Source: an uncultured Clostridium sp. | Lineage (GTDB): Bacteria; Bacillota; Clostridia; TANB77; CAG-508 | NCBI GenBank assembly: GCA_902462295.1 | Contig: CABQAZ010000007.1 | Span: 5,081 to 69,080 of the forward strand | DNA: 64,000 bases | Direction: 5' to 3' | Shown here: one piece after another, positions 1 through 8,268 of the stretch | How positions within the stretch are numbered: position 1 is the first letter of the stretch | Layout: every line of letters starts with the position of its first letter | Made by a program: the position numbers and the translations under genes | The notes under the pieces: generated by a model | Seen by the model: the letters and a program-made list of their open reading frames with translations, nothing else | Told to the model about the DNA's origin: nothing | Database searches by the model: none

Positions 1-577
1 CATCTCCATTTGTTATTGACTCTCCTCTGAACTGCGTATCAGCTAAATTATCCATTGTACTTCCATTTCCATCATTCCATCTAAACAAAATTCTTATTTC
101 CTTTTTTCTTTCTCTATTACTATTAAGCTCTGTTGTTGGGTCTATTACTCCTTTTATTTCTGTAGTTTCTGTCACTGTTGATTCATCACCATCAACAACT
201 TCATAACCATATATTTCAAAATCATCTAATGGTGTTTCATTTAATTGTTCTATCGTAAATTCATATTCAAATGCTAAATCTACATAAGTATAATCAATTA
301 ACATTTCAAAATATCCTTTTCTACCTGGAACTAAGGTATTATTACTATTCATGTGTTCATCTTCAATAATTATTGGTTGCATAACTTCACTTAATGTTTC
401 ACTTTCATGAATATTATGTGAATTGACATTAATTAACCATCTTTTGATATTTGTTTGATATGTAGTATCAACTTTTTCAAAATATTTTGCATATGTTTTC
501 TGTATAGAGAACACTGTAATTATTAATGATATTATACACAATATTTGTAATAATCTTAATTTTGTTTTTTTACTCAT
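1..577 (-). CDS. TasA-like secreted surface protein, partial (C-terminus outside window)
   Basis: The reverse strand is open from an ATG at 577 to the window edge, giving at least 192 residues. The start overlaps the TGA of the signal peptidase gene upstream (ATGA), so the two are translationally coupled. The N-terminus has a few lysines, a hydrophobic stretch of about 20 residues and then KTYAKYFEKVD, resembling the signal and junction of SipW-processed proteins such as TasA. The rest is acidic and Thr/Asn-rich, predicted beta-sheet, with no Cys and no enzymatic motif. I infer a secreted substrate of the adjacent SipW. The assignment rests on signal type and gene context, not on a recognised domain. 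Confidence 0.55.
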   Translation of the reverse strand, partial: MSKKTKLRLLQILCIISLIITVFSIQKTYAKYFEKVDTTYQTNIKRWLINVNSHNIHESETLSEVMQPIIIEDEHMNSNNTLVPGRKGYFEMLIDYTYVDLAFEYEFTIEQLNETPLDDFEIYGYEVVDGDESTVTETTEIKGVIDPTTELNSNRERKKEIRILFRWNDGNGSTMDNLADTQFRGESITNGD

Positions 578-1185
578 CTGTTTTCCCTTTCAACATTTTC
601 ATCATACTTTCCTTTAAAAACTCTAAAGAATATATATATAGTTAATGGTAATATTCCACAGAAGTAAAATATATATTTGTTATTTAATAATTTGCATATT
701 AATGACAATATCCACATTTTAGATTGAACAACTCCATTTATTTGTTCTCCATATAATACAGGGTCTTCTAAATTATTTGCAATACCTTGTGTATGGAATA
801 CTCTTTTTCCATCTACTTCTTCTATGTCTATTACTCTGTGAGTTATTAACATTCCTCTTACAGAACCCTCTAATCCTTGATATGTTACATCATCACCAAC
901 TTTTATCTTATCTGGATTTTTTTCTTTTACTAAGATTACATCTCCTATTTGATATTTAGGTATCATACTTCCTGTTTGTACTCTAAACAATCTATATCCC
1001 AAAAAAGATTCTTTATTGTTTGTAACTTTTTGGACTATTATTATTATAGATAACAATATTATTATTACTGTTAGTATTTTAACTAATATATTCCATATTG
1101 TCTTTATACATTTAAGACCTGATATTTTTCTTTCTCTTTTACTGCCTTTTGTGTTTTCTTTTACTTCTTCTTCTTGTTTTTTCAT
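574..1185 (-). CDS. sipW: SipW-type signal peptidase I (S26B)
   Basis: This is a 203-aa membrane signal peptidase. A membrane segment at about 29-52 is followed by the catalytic box TGSMIP (Ser73) and by LITHRV (His116); a second membrane segment lies at about 171-190. His in place of the Lys of ordinary bacterial signal peptidases is the mark of the ER/archaeal-like SipW class, which in Bacillus removes the signals of TasA and TapA. The usual Gly-Asp box reads TQGIANNLEDP, so the acidic residue may be Asp141 rather than the canonical one. The ATG follows the stop of the DUF2357-like gene directly, and the stop overlaps the start of the TasA-like gene downstream, its likely substrate. Confidence 0.88.
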   Translation of the reverse strand: MKKQEEEVKENTKGSKRERKISGLKCIKTIWNILVKILTVIIILLSIIIIVQKVTNNKESFLGYRLFRVQTGSMIPKYQIGDVILVKEKNPDKIKVGDDVTYQGLEGSVRGMLITHRVIDIEEVDGKRVFHTQGIANNLEDPVLYGEQINGVVQSKMWILSLICKLLNNKYIFYFCGILPLTIYIFFRVFKGKYDENVERENR

Positions 1186-2307
1186 TTATTTTAACCTCAC
1201 TTCTTTTGCTTGTGACATATACTTATCTATTCTATCTTTAAATCTATCTTCTATAGGTTTTAAAGAAATTAATTTTCTAGTCTTCATAACTACCAATTTA
1301 TCCATAATCATCTGTTTTATTTCTTTATCAGATAAATCTGGATTAAGTTCTATGATTTTTTCAATCATTGCGTCTGTTAATTCTTTTCGAGTATTTTTAT
1401 CTTCTATGGCACTTTTCTTTTGACCTTTTAATTGTTCTTGTACATTATTACTTTTAAAAATTAAATGCATTAAATAAACATCTTCGTCTACAAGAGTTTT
1501 AGTTATACCTTTTTCTTCATATTCTTTATTAAGTTTTGTAGATTTATCTTTTATTTCCATCTGCTCACTTAAATAATTCCATAACTTAACTGCATATTGA
1601 AAGTTTACATTTTTTAATAATACATTTGTCATTTTTAAAGGTGCTTTTACTAGTATAATTCTTTTAGAATCTAGTATTTGATATAGTTCTGTTGATTTTA
1701 ACATTTTTAAAGATTTTCTTATATTTTGTATTCTTTCTGCTGTTTTATCTGATTTTTTTAAACTTGTTGTTGCTTCTGTAGCATAACTTAAATTTACTTT
1801 TACTTTTTCCTTTTTAAGCTTAATTTCTGCTTGATAATCAGCCTTTTGTGCATTTTTTCCTTTGTATTCACTTTCTTGGTCTTTTTCACGCAAATACATA
1901 TAGTCTTCTATTAACTTTATTAAACTATATAAAAATCTGTTTTCATAATTAATAAAAGTTTCCTCTTTGTATGCATTCAATATCTTTTTAGGAATAACTT
2001 CACCTGTTTTTTGATTATATCTATCAACAAAGTTAACATTTTTAGATAAATGCTTTACACTCTCTACTGTTACTTTTTTTATTAATTCTATTTTTATAAT
2101 TTCTTCTTCTGTAACAATATTTTTGATTCCTTTTATTAAAGCTTTTTCAATATATGGAATTGAAAATTCAAGCATGTCTATCCATTCATCATTTTCAACA
2201 ATTTGACTTTTACTTACATCCATCATTAATTTTGAATCAACTTTACTAAGAAATTCATTTGATTTTCCAGCATCTAAAGTTGCTAATTTTGTAATATTTA
2301 AGTCCAT
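1186..2307 (-). CDS. DUF2357-like partner of the McrB-type ATPase
   Basis: A 373-aa soluble, Lys/Glu-rich, mainly helical protein. Around residues 130-150 it has ETFINYENRFLYSLIKLIED, which resembles the conserved ENRF signature of DUF2357 proteins; these commonly sit beside McrB-like AAA+ NTPases and can carry a C-terminal PD-(D/E)XK nuclease. No D...ExK nuclease motif is visible here, so it looks like the helical part alone. It begins 47 nt after the ATPase gene with a good Shine-Dalgarno (GGAAAGAGG), and the SipW gene follows with no gap. I infer an adaptor or regulator of the ATPase. The family call is by motif memory and needs a profile search. Confidence 0.55.
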   Translation of the reverse strand: MDLNITKLATLDAGKSNEFLSKVDSKLMMDVSKSQIVENDEWIDMLEFSIPYIEKALIKGIKNIVTEEEIIKIELIKKVTVESVKHLSKNVNFVDRYNQKTGEVIPKKILNAYKEETFINYENRFLYSLIKLIEDYMYLREKDQESEYKGKNAQKADYQAEIKLKKEKVKVNLSYATEATTSLKKSDKTAERIQNIRKSLKMLKSTELYQILDSKRIILVKAPLKMTNVLLKNVNFQYAVKLWNYLSEQMEIKDKSTKLNKEYEEKGITKTLVDEDVYLMHLIFKSNNVQEQLKGQKKSAIEDKNTRKELTDAMIEKIIELNPDLSDKEIKQMIMDKLVVMKTRKLISLKPIEDRFKDRIDKYMSQAKEVRLK

Positions 2308-2354
2308 TTTTCCTCTTTCCTTCCATTTAAAAAGGTCTCCCTTTTTTATGTTTT

Positions 2355-3503
2355 CTAAGACATCTTCTTAAGTCTTAATAGAAATTCTATACATTCAGCC
2401 ATTTTACCTTTACCAAAGTTCTTGTCCAAAAAGTCTATATATCCATCAATTTCATCTCTAATTAATGCTAAGTTTAATCCCTCAAATTTTCTTAAAACCT
2501 TTTTAGCCATGAAATAATCTACTGCTTCTGTTTCGTCTCCTCCGCATGCAACATATACTGGTACGAATTTTCTCATATGTTTTACAATACGGTTACCAAA
2601 TGCAACCCTGAAGTGTTTGATTGTATAGTTATCCATGTCATCTATTTTCTTTAATGTAGCTGGTGAAATAGCATAATCTACCATTGCTTTTTCAAATTGT
2701 CCATTTAAGTATGAATAATTTACATCTATTGCATCAACTTCATCTGGTTCAAATGCTACACCTTTTTCGTTGATATCTATAGGCATCGCTCTATCATATA
2801 CTTTATCTGTTACCATGAATGTAGAGTCGTCGTTGTTGATTGTTCCTATGTACCAAGCATTTGGTGGAATTTGTAATTTTCCTCTTATTAATTTCTTTGG
2901 GTCTGATGGCCATGAACTTTGTACAACTTCAATTTTCCAATCTTTTGTACTGTGCATTTCTAGGATTGATAACATTTCTGCAAAATAGTACTCAACACGC
3001 GCTAAGTTCATCTCGTCCAATATTACTGTAAATATTTCATCCATATATCCAGCTTCATATAAGTATGCTAAGAAGTCTGTTTCATTGAATTTTTTCGTGA
3101 ATTCGTTTAAGTATCCAAATATATCTGTTCTGTCCCTCCATGACGGTTGTACAGAAGCAACACATGATGGGTGTTTTACGAAATTTCCCCATGCTAATGA
3201 TATAGATGTTTTACCTGTACCAGATATACCTTGTAAAATTACTAGTTTTGTTGATGCTATTGCTGATACGAATAGTCTTATCATTTTTTCACTATAATAT
3301 AGTTTTAGTTTACTTGCAGCAAAATTTCTAAACATATAACAAAATTCTGGTAATGTAAATGAGTTGTGATAATCTTTTTGTTTGTATTTTGCATATTCTT
3401 GGTCTATTAGTGTTAGTTTTGAGAATCTGCTTTGTGTATTTGGGTCAACTTGTTCCTCATTGCTGTCTCCTCCAGAAGCTCCTCCAGCACCGCCTCCGGC
3501 CAC
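2355..3503 (-). CDS. McrB-like AAA+ ATPase domain (C-terminal part of a frameshifted gene)
   Basis: A 382-codon frame opening at a GTG. It carries a complete McrB-type AAA+ module: Walker A GISGTGKTS (about 92-100), the McrB-like QPSWRDR-DIFGYLN segment (119-133), Walker B FTVILDEMNLARVEYYFAEML read as FTVILDEMN plus following helix (158-178), sensor-1 GTINNDDSTF (220-229) and a probable Arg finger in DRAMPID (Arg238). No methylcytosine-binding N-domain is present. The GTG has no convincing ribosome-binding site and sits inside a glycine-rich stretch that continues the C-terminus of the upstream membrane frame, so it is probably not a real start. I infer one protein of about 560 aa: membrane anchor, coiled coil, Gly-rich linker, AAA+. 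Confidence 0.85.
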   Translation of the reverse strand: MAGGGAGGASGGDSNEEQVDPNTQSRFSKLTLIDQEYAKYKQKDYHNSFTLPEFCYMFRNFAASKLKLYYSEKMIRLFVSAIASTKLVILQGISGTGKTSISLAWGNFVKHPSCVASVQPSWRDRTDIFGYLNEFTKKFNETDFLAYLYEAGYMDEIFTVILDEMNLARVEYYFAEMLSILEMHSTKDWKIEVVQSSWPSDPKKLIRGKLQIPPNAWYIGTINNDDSTFMVTDKVYDRAMPIDINEKGVAFEPDEVDAIDVNYSYLNGQFEKAMVDYAISPATLKKIDDMDNYTIKHFRVAFGNRIVKHMRKFVPVYVACGGDETEAVDYFMAKKVLRKFEGLNLALIRDEIDGYIDFLDKNFGKGKMAECIEFLLRLKKMS

Positions 3504-4035
3504 CGAATCCTACACCTCCACCAACAACTCTTGCTGAACCACCAACAGCTGAACCTGTAGCTCCTGTTGCTATTCCAACTCCTACAGCTCCTCCTCCTGT
3601 TGTTGTAATGTTTCTTGTAGAAGTTGTAGTATTAAGTCCTGGATTAAGTCCTAATTCAGGTGCTTTCATTGATAGTAATTTCATTTTTTCGTCTACTAAT
3701 CCCTCTACTTCATCATTTAGTGTATCAATTTGTTTTAATAGTTCTTCTTGATTTATTATTTTTTTTCTCCACTTCATGTGTTTTTTTAAGAAAAATGTTA
3801 ATATTCCAATAATAGCACCAATTACTATAAGCATGCAAATAATGGCTATTCCAGTTAAAAGCCATTCTGACATCTTAAAATCATTTGCATATTGTTGAAT
3901 TATATAGTAATATTCAGGGATATTAAATATATTTACTATTCCTTTCCATAATCCTCCAAATATTTCTCCAAATCCTGAAAAGAATTGGTGTAAAAATTCA
4001 AATAAAAATCTTCCGTATGTTTCCATATTTTTCAT
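3457..4035 (-). CDS. Membrane anchor / coiled-coil N-terminal part of the McrB-like ATPase
   Basis: A 192-codon frame. It has an aromatic, amphipathic N-terminus, a strong membrane segment at about 57-84, a charged coiled coil at about 92-118 (KIINQEELLKQIDTLNDEVE) and a Thr/Gly-rich linker from about 130. At codon 180 the frame reads CGG and then turns into an implausible tail (RRCWRSFWRR) before TGA. In the +1 frame the same DNA keeps coding glycines and runs straight into the AAA+ domain. The first ATG is preceded by AAAGG. This is most simply the N-terminal half of one gene spanning 2355-4035. An alternative is two overlapping genes, but the shared Gly-rich composition argues against it. 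Confidence 0.75.
   Translation of the reverse strand: MKNMETYGRFLFEFLHQFFSGFGEIFGGLWKGIVNIFNIPEYYYIIQQYANDFKMSEWLLTGIAIICMLIVIGAIIGILTFFLKKHMKWRKKIINQEELLKQIDTLNDEVEGLVDEKMKLLSMKAPELGLNPGLNTTTSTRNITTTGGGAVGVGIATGATGSAVGGSARVVGGGVGFGGRRRCWRSFWRRQQ
3496..3498 (-). other. +1 frameshift site at an in-frame CGG codon (ATPase gene)
   Basis: On the coding strand the zero frame reads GGT GGC CGG AGG CGG. Skipping the C (GGT GGC [C] GGA GGC GGT GCT) restores an unbroken Gly-rich linker into the McrB-like domain. The possible shift window is bounded by a +1-frame TAG upstream and the zero-frame TGA at 3457-3459, about 18 codons. Either the DNA carries one extra C, or ribosomes shift +1 at this CGG. 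There is no homopolymer of the kind that usually causes sequencing indels, only CC. Confidence 0.7.
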
Positions 4036-4075
4036 CCTTTCAAAATTGTGTTTTTACGTTATACCTGCCTTTAAA

Positions 4076-5119
4076 TTATTTATACATAACATTTTTTAAT
4101 GAACTATCACTTTTTATATCTTTATATAATACTAAATTTTTTGGTGCTATAACTGTTTTAAACATTTTTAGTTTTTCTACATCTTCAATACTTTTTATTG
4201 AATTATCTAATGTAATTACAAAATCATAACCTTTTTTTGTGTATTCTAATACACTTTTTTGGTTTGTTATATAATCAGAATATGTAATATTTAAACTTAT
4301 TTTTTCTTGTAATGCTTGATTTCCAATAATTGATAAGATACTTTCTAATTTTTGTTTTTTCTTAAATAATGTACATTCAAATTCAGCTATATAAGAATCT
4401 TTAAAATTTGCATTTATTATATCTCTTATTGCTACTATACTTAATAATATATATTCAATTTGTAGTTTATCTTCTGCTATAATTCCCTCATTATATACTT
4501 TTTCTATAGCTGATTCACTATATTGCATTGGCATTTTTACATTATGTTCTAAGACTGTATAATACAATTCTTCTTTAAATTCACTATTTTCAAATCTTAA
4601 TACAAATTCATCTGTTTCAAATTTGTCTAAATATACTTCTTTATCTAACATATCACTTGTTATTTCTTTATATAGTTTATCTTCAATTTCTTTTGATTTT
4701 TTTATTCCAAATGCTACATTAACTATTTCCATCATTTTTTGAATAATTTCTCTTATACTATCTATTGTTTTAAAATTTTCTACATTTCTTACATTATCAA
4801 AAAATAAAATATATCCAAATACTTCCTTTGTTTTGCTTATTTTATTTAATTCAGATTCCTTTTCGTCTAATGTTTCTGCTTCTTCTTCACATCTTTTCAT
4901 TAAAATGTCTTCTTTATAATTTAGCTCGTCTAATATTCTTAAATAAAACGCTCTTGCTGGATTTTCTGTATTTTTTATATTATAATATCTAGCATTTATA
5001 TATGTTCTTAAATATTCACTAACTATTTCCTCATCATAATATGTACTAAATATAATTTTCATATATTTTTTTATCTTTTTTTCTGTGAAATTTAGGTATG
5101 TATCCATTATATTTTTCAT
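4076..5119 (-). CDS. Conserved-context protein of unknown function (347 aa)
   Basis: I do not recognise this protein. It has 347 residues, is soluble and charged, and has no signal peptide or membrane segment. The N-terminal two thirds look helical (for example FTEKKIKKYMKIIFSTYYDE near the start). The C-terminal third alternates beta-like and helical stretches (YDFVITLDNS, FKTVIAPKNLVLYKD). No metal or nucleotide motif is evident. A Shine-Dalgarno (GAGAGG) precedes the ATG. It lies 12 nt after a TasA-like gene and 40 nt before the membrane-tethered ATPase gene, so it is probably cotranscribed with both. I infer a cytoplasmic partner of the ATPase or of the secretion steps. Confidence 0.6.
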   Translation of the reverse strand: MKNIMDTYLNFTEKKIKKYMKIIFSTYYDEEIVSEYLRTYINARYYNIKNTENPARAFYLRILDELNYKEDILMKRCEEEAETLDEKESELNKISKTKEVFGYILFFDNVRNVENFKTIDSIREIIQKMMEIVNVAFGIKKSKEIEDKLYKEITSDMLDKEVYLDKFETDEFVLRFENSEFKEELYYTVLEHNVKMPMQYSESAIEKVYNEGIIAEDKLQIEYILLSIVAIRDIINANFKDSYIAEFECTLFKKKQKLESILSIIGNQALQEKISLNITYSDYITNQKSVLEYTKKGYDFVITLDNSIKSIEDVEKLKMFKTVIAPKNLVLYKDIKSDSSLKNVMYK

Positions 5120-5131
5120 GATTTACCTCTC

Positions 5132-5701
5132 TTATTCTATTAATTGTTTTGCTGTTAAATCTAATTTTATATATTCTATTAAATCTGAAAATTCTGCATT
5201 TGTATTATTCGCTTTTGGAAATGTTACTTTTAACTTATATGTATCTGTTGAGTCTGTTCCTTGATACATTATCAAATTATTAGATTCTGTATCTATTTTT
5301 AATTCTCTATAATATGTACCATCTTCATCTGCATATATATTTTCTGTTGTTTGACAAGTTACTCCATTTTTTTGTATTTCATATTCTAGTGGTAAATTTG
5401 TTGTTGTTGTTAATACTAATCCATAACTTAAATCTGTTTCTGCTTTTTTTGTATCTTCAAAATTAGATACAGTAAATGTATAATCAAAAGAATTATCTGA
5501 TGGATAAATATCTTGTATTAGAATTGTACCTGATTTAAAACTACTATTTATTATCCAAAATGCAACATCTACATCTTTATCTGATGTTGCTGTTGTTTCA
5601 TATCTTGCCAATGTTCTTCTTATTAAAATAATTGCAACTATTATTATTGCTATTAATAATAGTATTATTATACTTTTACGTATCTTTTTTTTATCAAACA
5701 T
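5132..5701 (-). CDS. TasA-like SipW substrate / surface protein
   Basis: A 189-aa exported protein. A basic N-terminus (KKKIRKS) and a long isoleucine-rich hydrophobic segment (about 12-30) are followed by RRTLARYETTATSDKDVDV, the ALA/LARY-x-T type junction seen in TasA/CalY-like SipW substrates. The mature part is predicted beta-sheet and Thr/Asp/Asn-rich, with one Cys. I chose the ATG at 5701, which has GGTGAGG upstream, over an in-frame GTG three codons earlier. The gene overlaps the end of the SipW gene upstream, so peptidase and substrate are coupled. I infer a secreted fibre subunit or fibre-associated protein. Confidence 0.7.
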   Translation of the reverse strand: MFDKKKIRKSIIILLLIAIIIVAIILIRRTLARYETTATSDKDVDVAFWIINSSFKSGTILIQDIYPSDNSFDYTFTVSNFEDTKKAETDLSYGLVLTTTTNLPLEYEIQKNGVTCQTTENIYADEDGTYYRELKIDTESNNLIMYQGTDSTDTYKLKVTFPKANNTNAEFSDLIEYIKLDLTAKQLIE

Positions 5702-6212
5702 TTTCCTCACCTGTTTTCTCTTTATATGAAACTAGTAATATAAATAAGATAACTGTTATGCAAATTGGTATTATTACATTAATATCTGTAAATACTTTTT
5801 TCCAAATTTCTACATTATTAATAATAAATATTCCTTTTCCTATAACCTCATCTTTTTTTATAGGCTCGTCTTCTATATTGTTATTGTCTCCTTTTGCTAT
5901 TATGATATCTCCATCTATTCTTACTATTCTATGTGTTATTAGCACATTTTCTTTTTTGTATGTTATAATATCTTTTTCCTTTATTTCATCACCTATTTTG
6001 ATTATTATAATATCACCTTTTTTCATTGTTGGTGACATACTTCCAGTTTCTGTGCTAAATATTGAATATCCAAATATATTAATATATTCCTTATTTTGTA
6101 CATTTATCTGTATAAATCCCCATATTGCAATAATCGCAATGATACTTAATATAAATATTATTAGGTCTATTATAATTTTTTTTATAATTCTTAATATTTT
6201 ATTATGTTCCAT
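5694..6212 (-). CDS. sipW: SipW-type signal peptidase I (S26B)
   Basis: A 172-aa signal peptidase with a complete set of S26B motifs: TGSMSP (Ser58), LITHRI (His94) and KGDNN (Asp109). Membrane segments lie at about 12-31 and near the C-terminus (IIPICITVILFILLV). Cleavage by a Ser-His mechanism outside the membrane is expected. The gene overlaps both neighbours, starting within the end of the TasA-like gene upstream (6202-6837) and ending within the start of the TasA-like gene downstream (5132-5701). It is therefore embedded between two probable substrates. It is the most canonical of the three SipW-like proteins in the window. Confidence 0.92.
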   Translation of the reverse strand: MEHNKILRIIKKIIIDLIIFILSIIAIIAIWGFIQINVQNKEYINIFGYSIFSTETGSMSPTMKKGDIIIIKIGDEIKEKDIITYKKENVLITHRIVRIDGDIIIAKGDNNNIEDEPIKKDEVIGKGIFIINNVEIWKKVFTDINVIIPICITVILFILLVSYKEKTGEENV

Positions 6213-6837
6213 CGTTTATCACTTCTCCTGTGTATTGTTTTAAGTTTATCTCTAATGGTACAGATATTTTAGCAGATTCTGTTGAACCAAGTATTGAGTC
6301 TGTTTCATTGTTTTCTTCTACATTTGTCCATTCAAAATATAATTTAATATGATTCATATATTTATCATTTATTGTATTTATTGGTATTACTGCTTTGTGC
6401 AATTCTCCACTTGTATATATTTCTTCATTTGTTACTTGTTCTGTTTTTCCCTCTTTTTGAAAATAATTTTCTACTCTAACCAAATTCATGTTTGCTACTG
6501 TTATTTCATTAAATTTTATATCAATAGTATATAGAATAGATACATCTGTATTGGTTGGGTCTATTATTATTTCAAAACATGCCTGCGTTCCTGGCGCTAT
6601 TTTTCCATCTTTAACATTTGCAGAATTTAAATATGTAAGATTGTCTTCTGTCATTGTAAATGTTAAATTTTGACCACCTGAAGATATATCTACTCCATTT
6701 ACTTTTATTGCCCATACACCTAATAAATTTGTATAATCTCCTTGTATTTGTTCTTTATATAATGCATACATATTAGCTATTTGGAACAAAGATATAATTA
6801 ACATTATTAAAACTAAAATTGTTAATAATTTCTTCAT
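6202..6837 (-). CDS. TasA-like SipW substrate / surface protein
   Basis: A 211-aa exported protein. A hydrophobic N-terminal segment (about 4-24) runs into ANMYALYKEQIQGDYTN, matching the signal and the A-L-Y/A-x-Y junction of SipW substrates. The mature region is beta-rich, with a phrase for structural immunity to saturation (KIAPGTQACFEIIIDPTNTD) like those of TasA/camelysin family domains, and one Cys. The ATG follows the stop of the degenerate SipW directly, with a purine-rich GAGGAAG upstream; the stop lies inside the next gene, the intact SipW. The product is probably cleaved by that SipW and assembled at the surface. The family call rests on signal type, length and coupling. Confidence 0.68.
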   Translation of the reverse strand: MKKLLTILVLIMLIISLFQIANMYALYKEQIQGDYTNLLGVWAIKVNGVDISSGGQNLTFTMTEDNLTYLNSANVKDGKIAPGTQACFEIIIDPTNTDVSILYTIDIKFNEITVANMNLVRVENYFQKEGKTEQVTNEEIYTSGELHKAVIPINTINDKYMNHIKLYFEWTNVEENNETDSILGSTESAKISVPLEINLKQYTGEVINDGT

Positions 6838-7671
6838 TTATTCTTCCTCTTTTGATGATTTTGTAGCTCTTTTTGTACCTGTTGTTGTTTTTGGTGTTGT
6901 ACTAGCTTTTTTTGTTGTTCCTGCTTTTTTTGTTGTTGCTACTTTTGCTGTACTTGTTTTACGTGCTGTTGTACTTGCTACTTTAGATGTACTTGTTTTA
7001 TGTGCTGTTGTTCCTGTCTTTTTTGCTGTGCTTGTACTATTTGTAGATTTAGTTGGTGCTTTTCTAGTTGTTTTTACTTGTTCTGGTTCTTCATTTTCTT
7101 CCTCTTCTACTTCTGCTTCAACTTCTACTGCTTCTTTGGCTTTGTTTTTATTTGATTTTCCTCCACCATATTTGATTTCCATTACTAATTCAAATACTTC
7201 TTGTAAGAATAGTAATAATGATACTATTACTACACAGAATAGGTATCCCCATTTAGATTCTAGTAATCCTAGTATATAACCCCAGCCCTCAATAATTACT
7301 GTATCACTTGTTTTTCCTATAAAGTAATCACTAGAATAACTTTCACTGTCTTCTACACTATATACTATATGTCTTCCTTGTTGTTGCTTGTCTGCTAGTG
7401 TTCTTGTTACTACTTCATATTCTTGGCTGTTTAATACTTTATATAAAATCATTTCGTCACCGATTTGTATGTTTTTGTCATTTGTTCCTTTTATTAATAG
7501 TATAGACCCTTGTTTATATTTTGGTTCTAATGAATCATCATTAACTATATAAACGGTATATCCTCCAATCTCGCTACAATTATAATCATTATATGATAAT
7601 AATAATACTGTAACTGTAATTGCTATTATAGAATATACTACTAGTAGTATGCCTCCTAATACTTTTTTCAT
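6838..7671 (-). CDS. Degenerate SipW-like protein with a Lys/Thr/Ala-rich tail
   Basis: This is 277 aa from the ATG at 7671, which has AAAGGAAG upstream; a longer frame would need a TTG. A membrane segment (about 5-27) is followed by an S26B-like fold in which the Ser box survives as NDDSLEP (Ser47), but the THR-V motif holding the catalytic His reads VVTRTLAD, with Arg at the His position. The Gly-Asp box is also absent. A second membrane segment (about 141-158) is followed by an acidic stretch and about 75 residues of K/T/S/A repeats (such as KTSTAKVATTKKAGTTKKAS), like a histone H1 tail, presumably disordered. I infer a non-catalytic scaffold or chaperone for SipW substrates, possibly with the tail binding wall polymer or nucleic acid. 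Confidence 0.7.
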   Translation of the reverse strand: MKKVLGGILLVVYSIIAITVTVLLLSYNDYNCSEIGGYTVYIVNDDSLEPKYKQGSILLIKGTNDKNIQIGDEMILYKVLNSQEYEVVTRTLADKQQQGRHIVYSVEDSESYSSDYFIGKTSDTVIIEGWGYILGLLESKWGYLFCVVIVSLLLFLQEVFELVMEIKYGGGKSNKNKAKEAVEVEAEVEEEENEEPEQVKTTRKAPTKSTNSTSTAKKTGTTAHKTSTSKVASTTARKTSTAKVATTKKAGTTKKASTTPKTTTGTKRATKSSKEEE

Positions 7672-7725
7672 ATTTATTTCTTCCTTTCTTTTGTCTTTTT
7701 CCAATCGAATATTTTAATTTATCAA

Positions 7726-8169
7726 TTATTGTATTGGTCCTAATTTTATTCTTTGTGTTGCTGTCATATCACCTTTATATATTACACTTATTTCACATTC
7801 TTCTCCAACACCTAATTCAGTATTTGTTCCTGTTCTTAATTGTCCTAATACATTTTCATCTGGTCCAATTAGTATTGCATTAAATTCTTCGTCTGCTTTT
7901 TTAGATGTTGTATTATTCTTGATTCTCATTGTTACTACTGTTTCATTGTTGTCTTTTCTATATTCCATTGATATTTTTTGGGCGTCTAATCCACTGTCTG
8001 TTGTTGTTTCTGGTAATGTAATTACTTGTTGTTCTTCTTGAACATTATTGTCTGTGTTATTTTTCTTGTTATTGACAATTTTTACTATAATTACTACTGC
8101 TATAATTACTACTATAACTGCAATTAACAAAGTTACTAACATCTTTTTACCTTTTCTAACCTTTTTCAT
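7726..8169 (-). CDS. Membrane-anchored extracytoplasmic beta-domain protein
   Basis: A 147-aa protein with a basic start (KKVRKGKK), one strong membrane segment (about 10-31), an Asn/Lys/Gln linker and a C-terminal beta-type domain of about 85 residues (MEYRKDNNETVVTMRIKN to the end). This layout is common in Firmicute FxLYD/DUF-type lipid-free membrane proteins, but I do not see a defining motif. A strong Shine-Dalgarno (AAGGAGG) lies 6 nt before the ATG, and a plausible sigma-A promoter precedes it at 8198-8226. It is the first gene of the left-hand run (8169 to 1), so that run may be transcribed independently of the giant genes. Confidence 0.6.
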   Translation of the reverse strand: MKKVRKGKKMLVTLLIAVIVVIIAVVIIVKIVNNKKNNTDNNVQEEQQVITLPETTTDSGLDAQKISMEYRKDNNETVVTMRIKNNTTSKKADEEFNAILIGPDENVLGQLRTGTNTELGVGEECEISVIYKGDMTATQRIKLGPIQ

Positions 8170-8197
8170 CTTTTTCCTCCTTTTCTCCCTAATATAT

Positions 8198-8226
8198 TTT
8201 ATACCATAACTTTTTTTAAAAGTCTA
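8198..8226 (-). promoter_or_regulatory. Probable sigma-A promoter of the left-hand SipW/TasA/ATPase run
   Basis: On the minus strand the -35 box is TAGACT (8221-8226) and the -10 box is TATAAA (8198-8203), with a 17-nt spacer. The start codon at 8169 lies 28 nt downstream of the -10 box, with AAGGAGG in between. The -35 box matches only moderately. Confidence 0.5.
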
Positions 8227-8268
8227 TACTTTTTTATAAATAAATTTCTTACATATTTGCTATTTTTT

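Noticed and set aside
1186..3503. McrBC-type restriction or defence system
   Set aside because: No nuclease motif is visible in the DUF2357-like protein, the ATPase is membrane-linked, and the neighbours are signal peptidases and exported proteins.
2355..3503. ATPase as an independent gene starting at the GTG at 3503
   Set aside because: No Shine-Dalgarno, start inside a Gly-rich linker that continues the upstream frame, and an abnormal Arg/Trp tail on that frame all favour one frameshifted gene.
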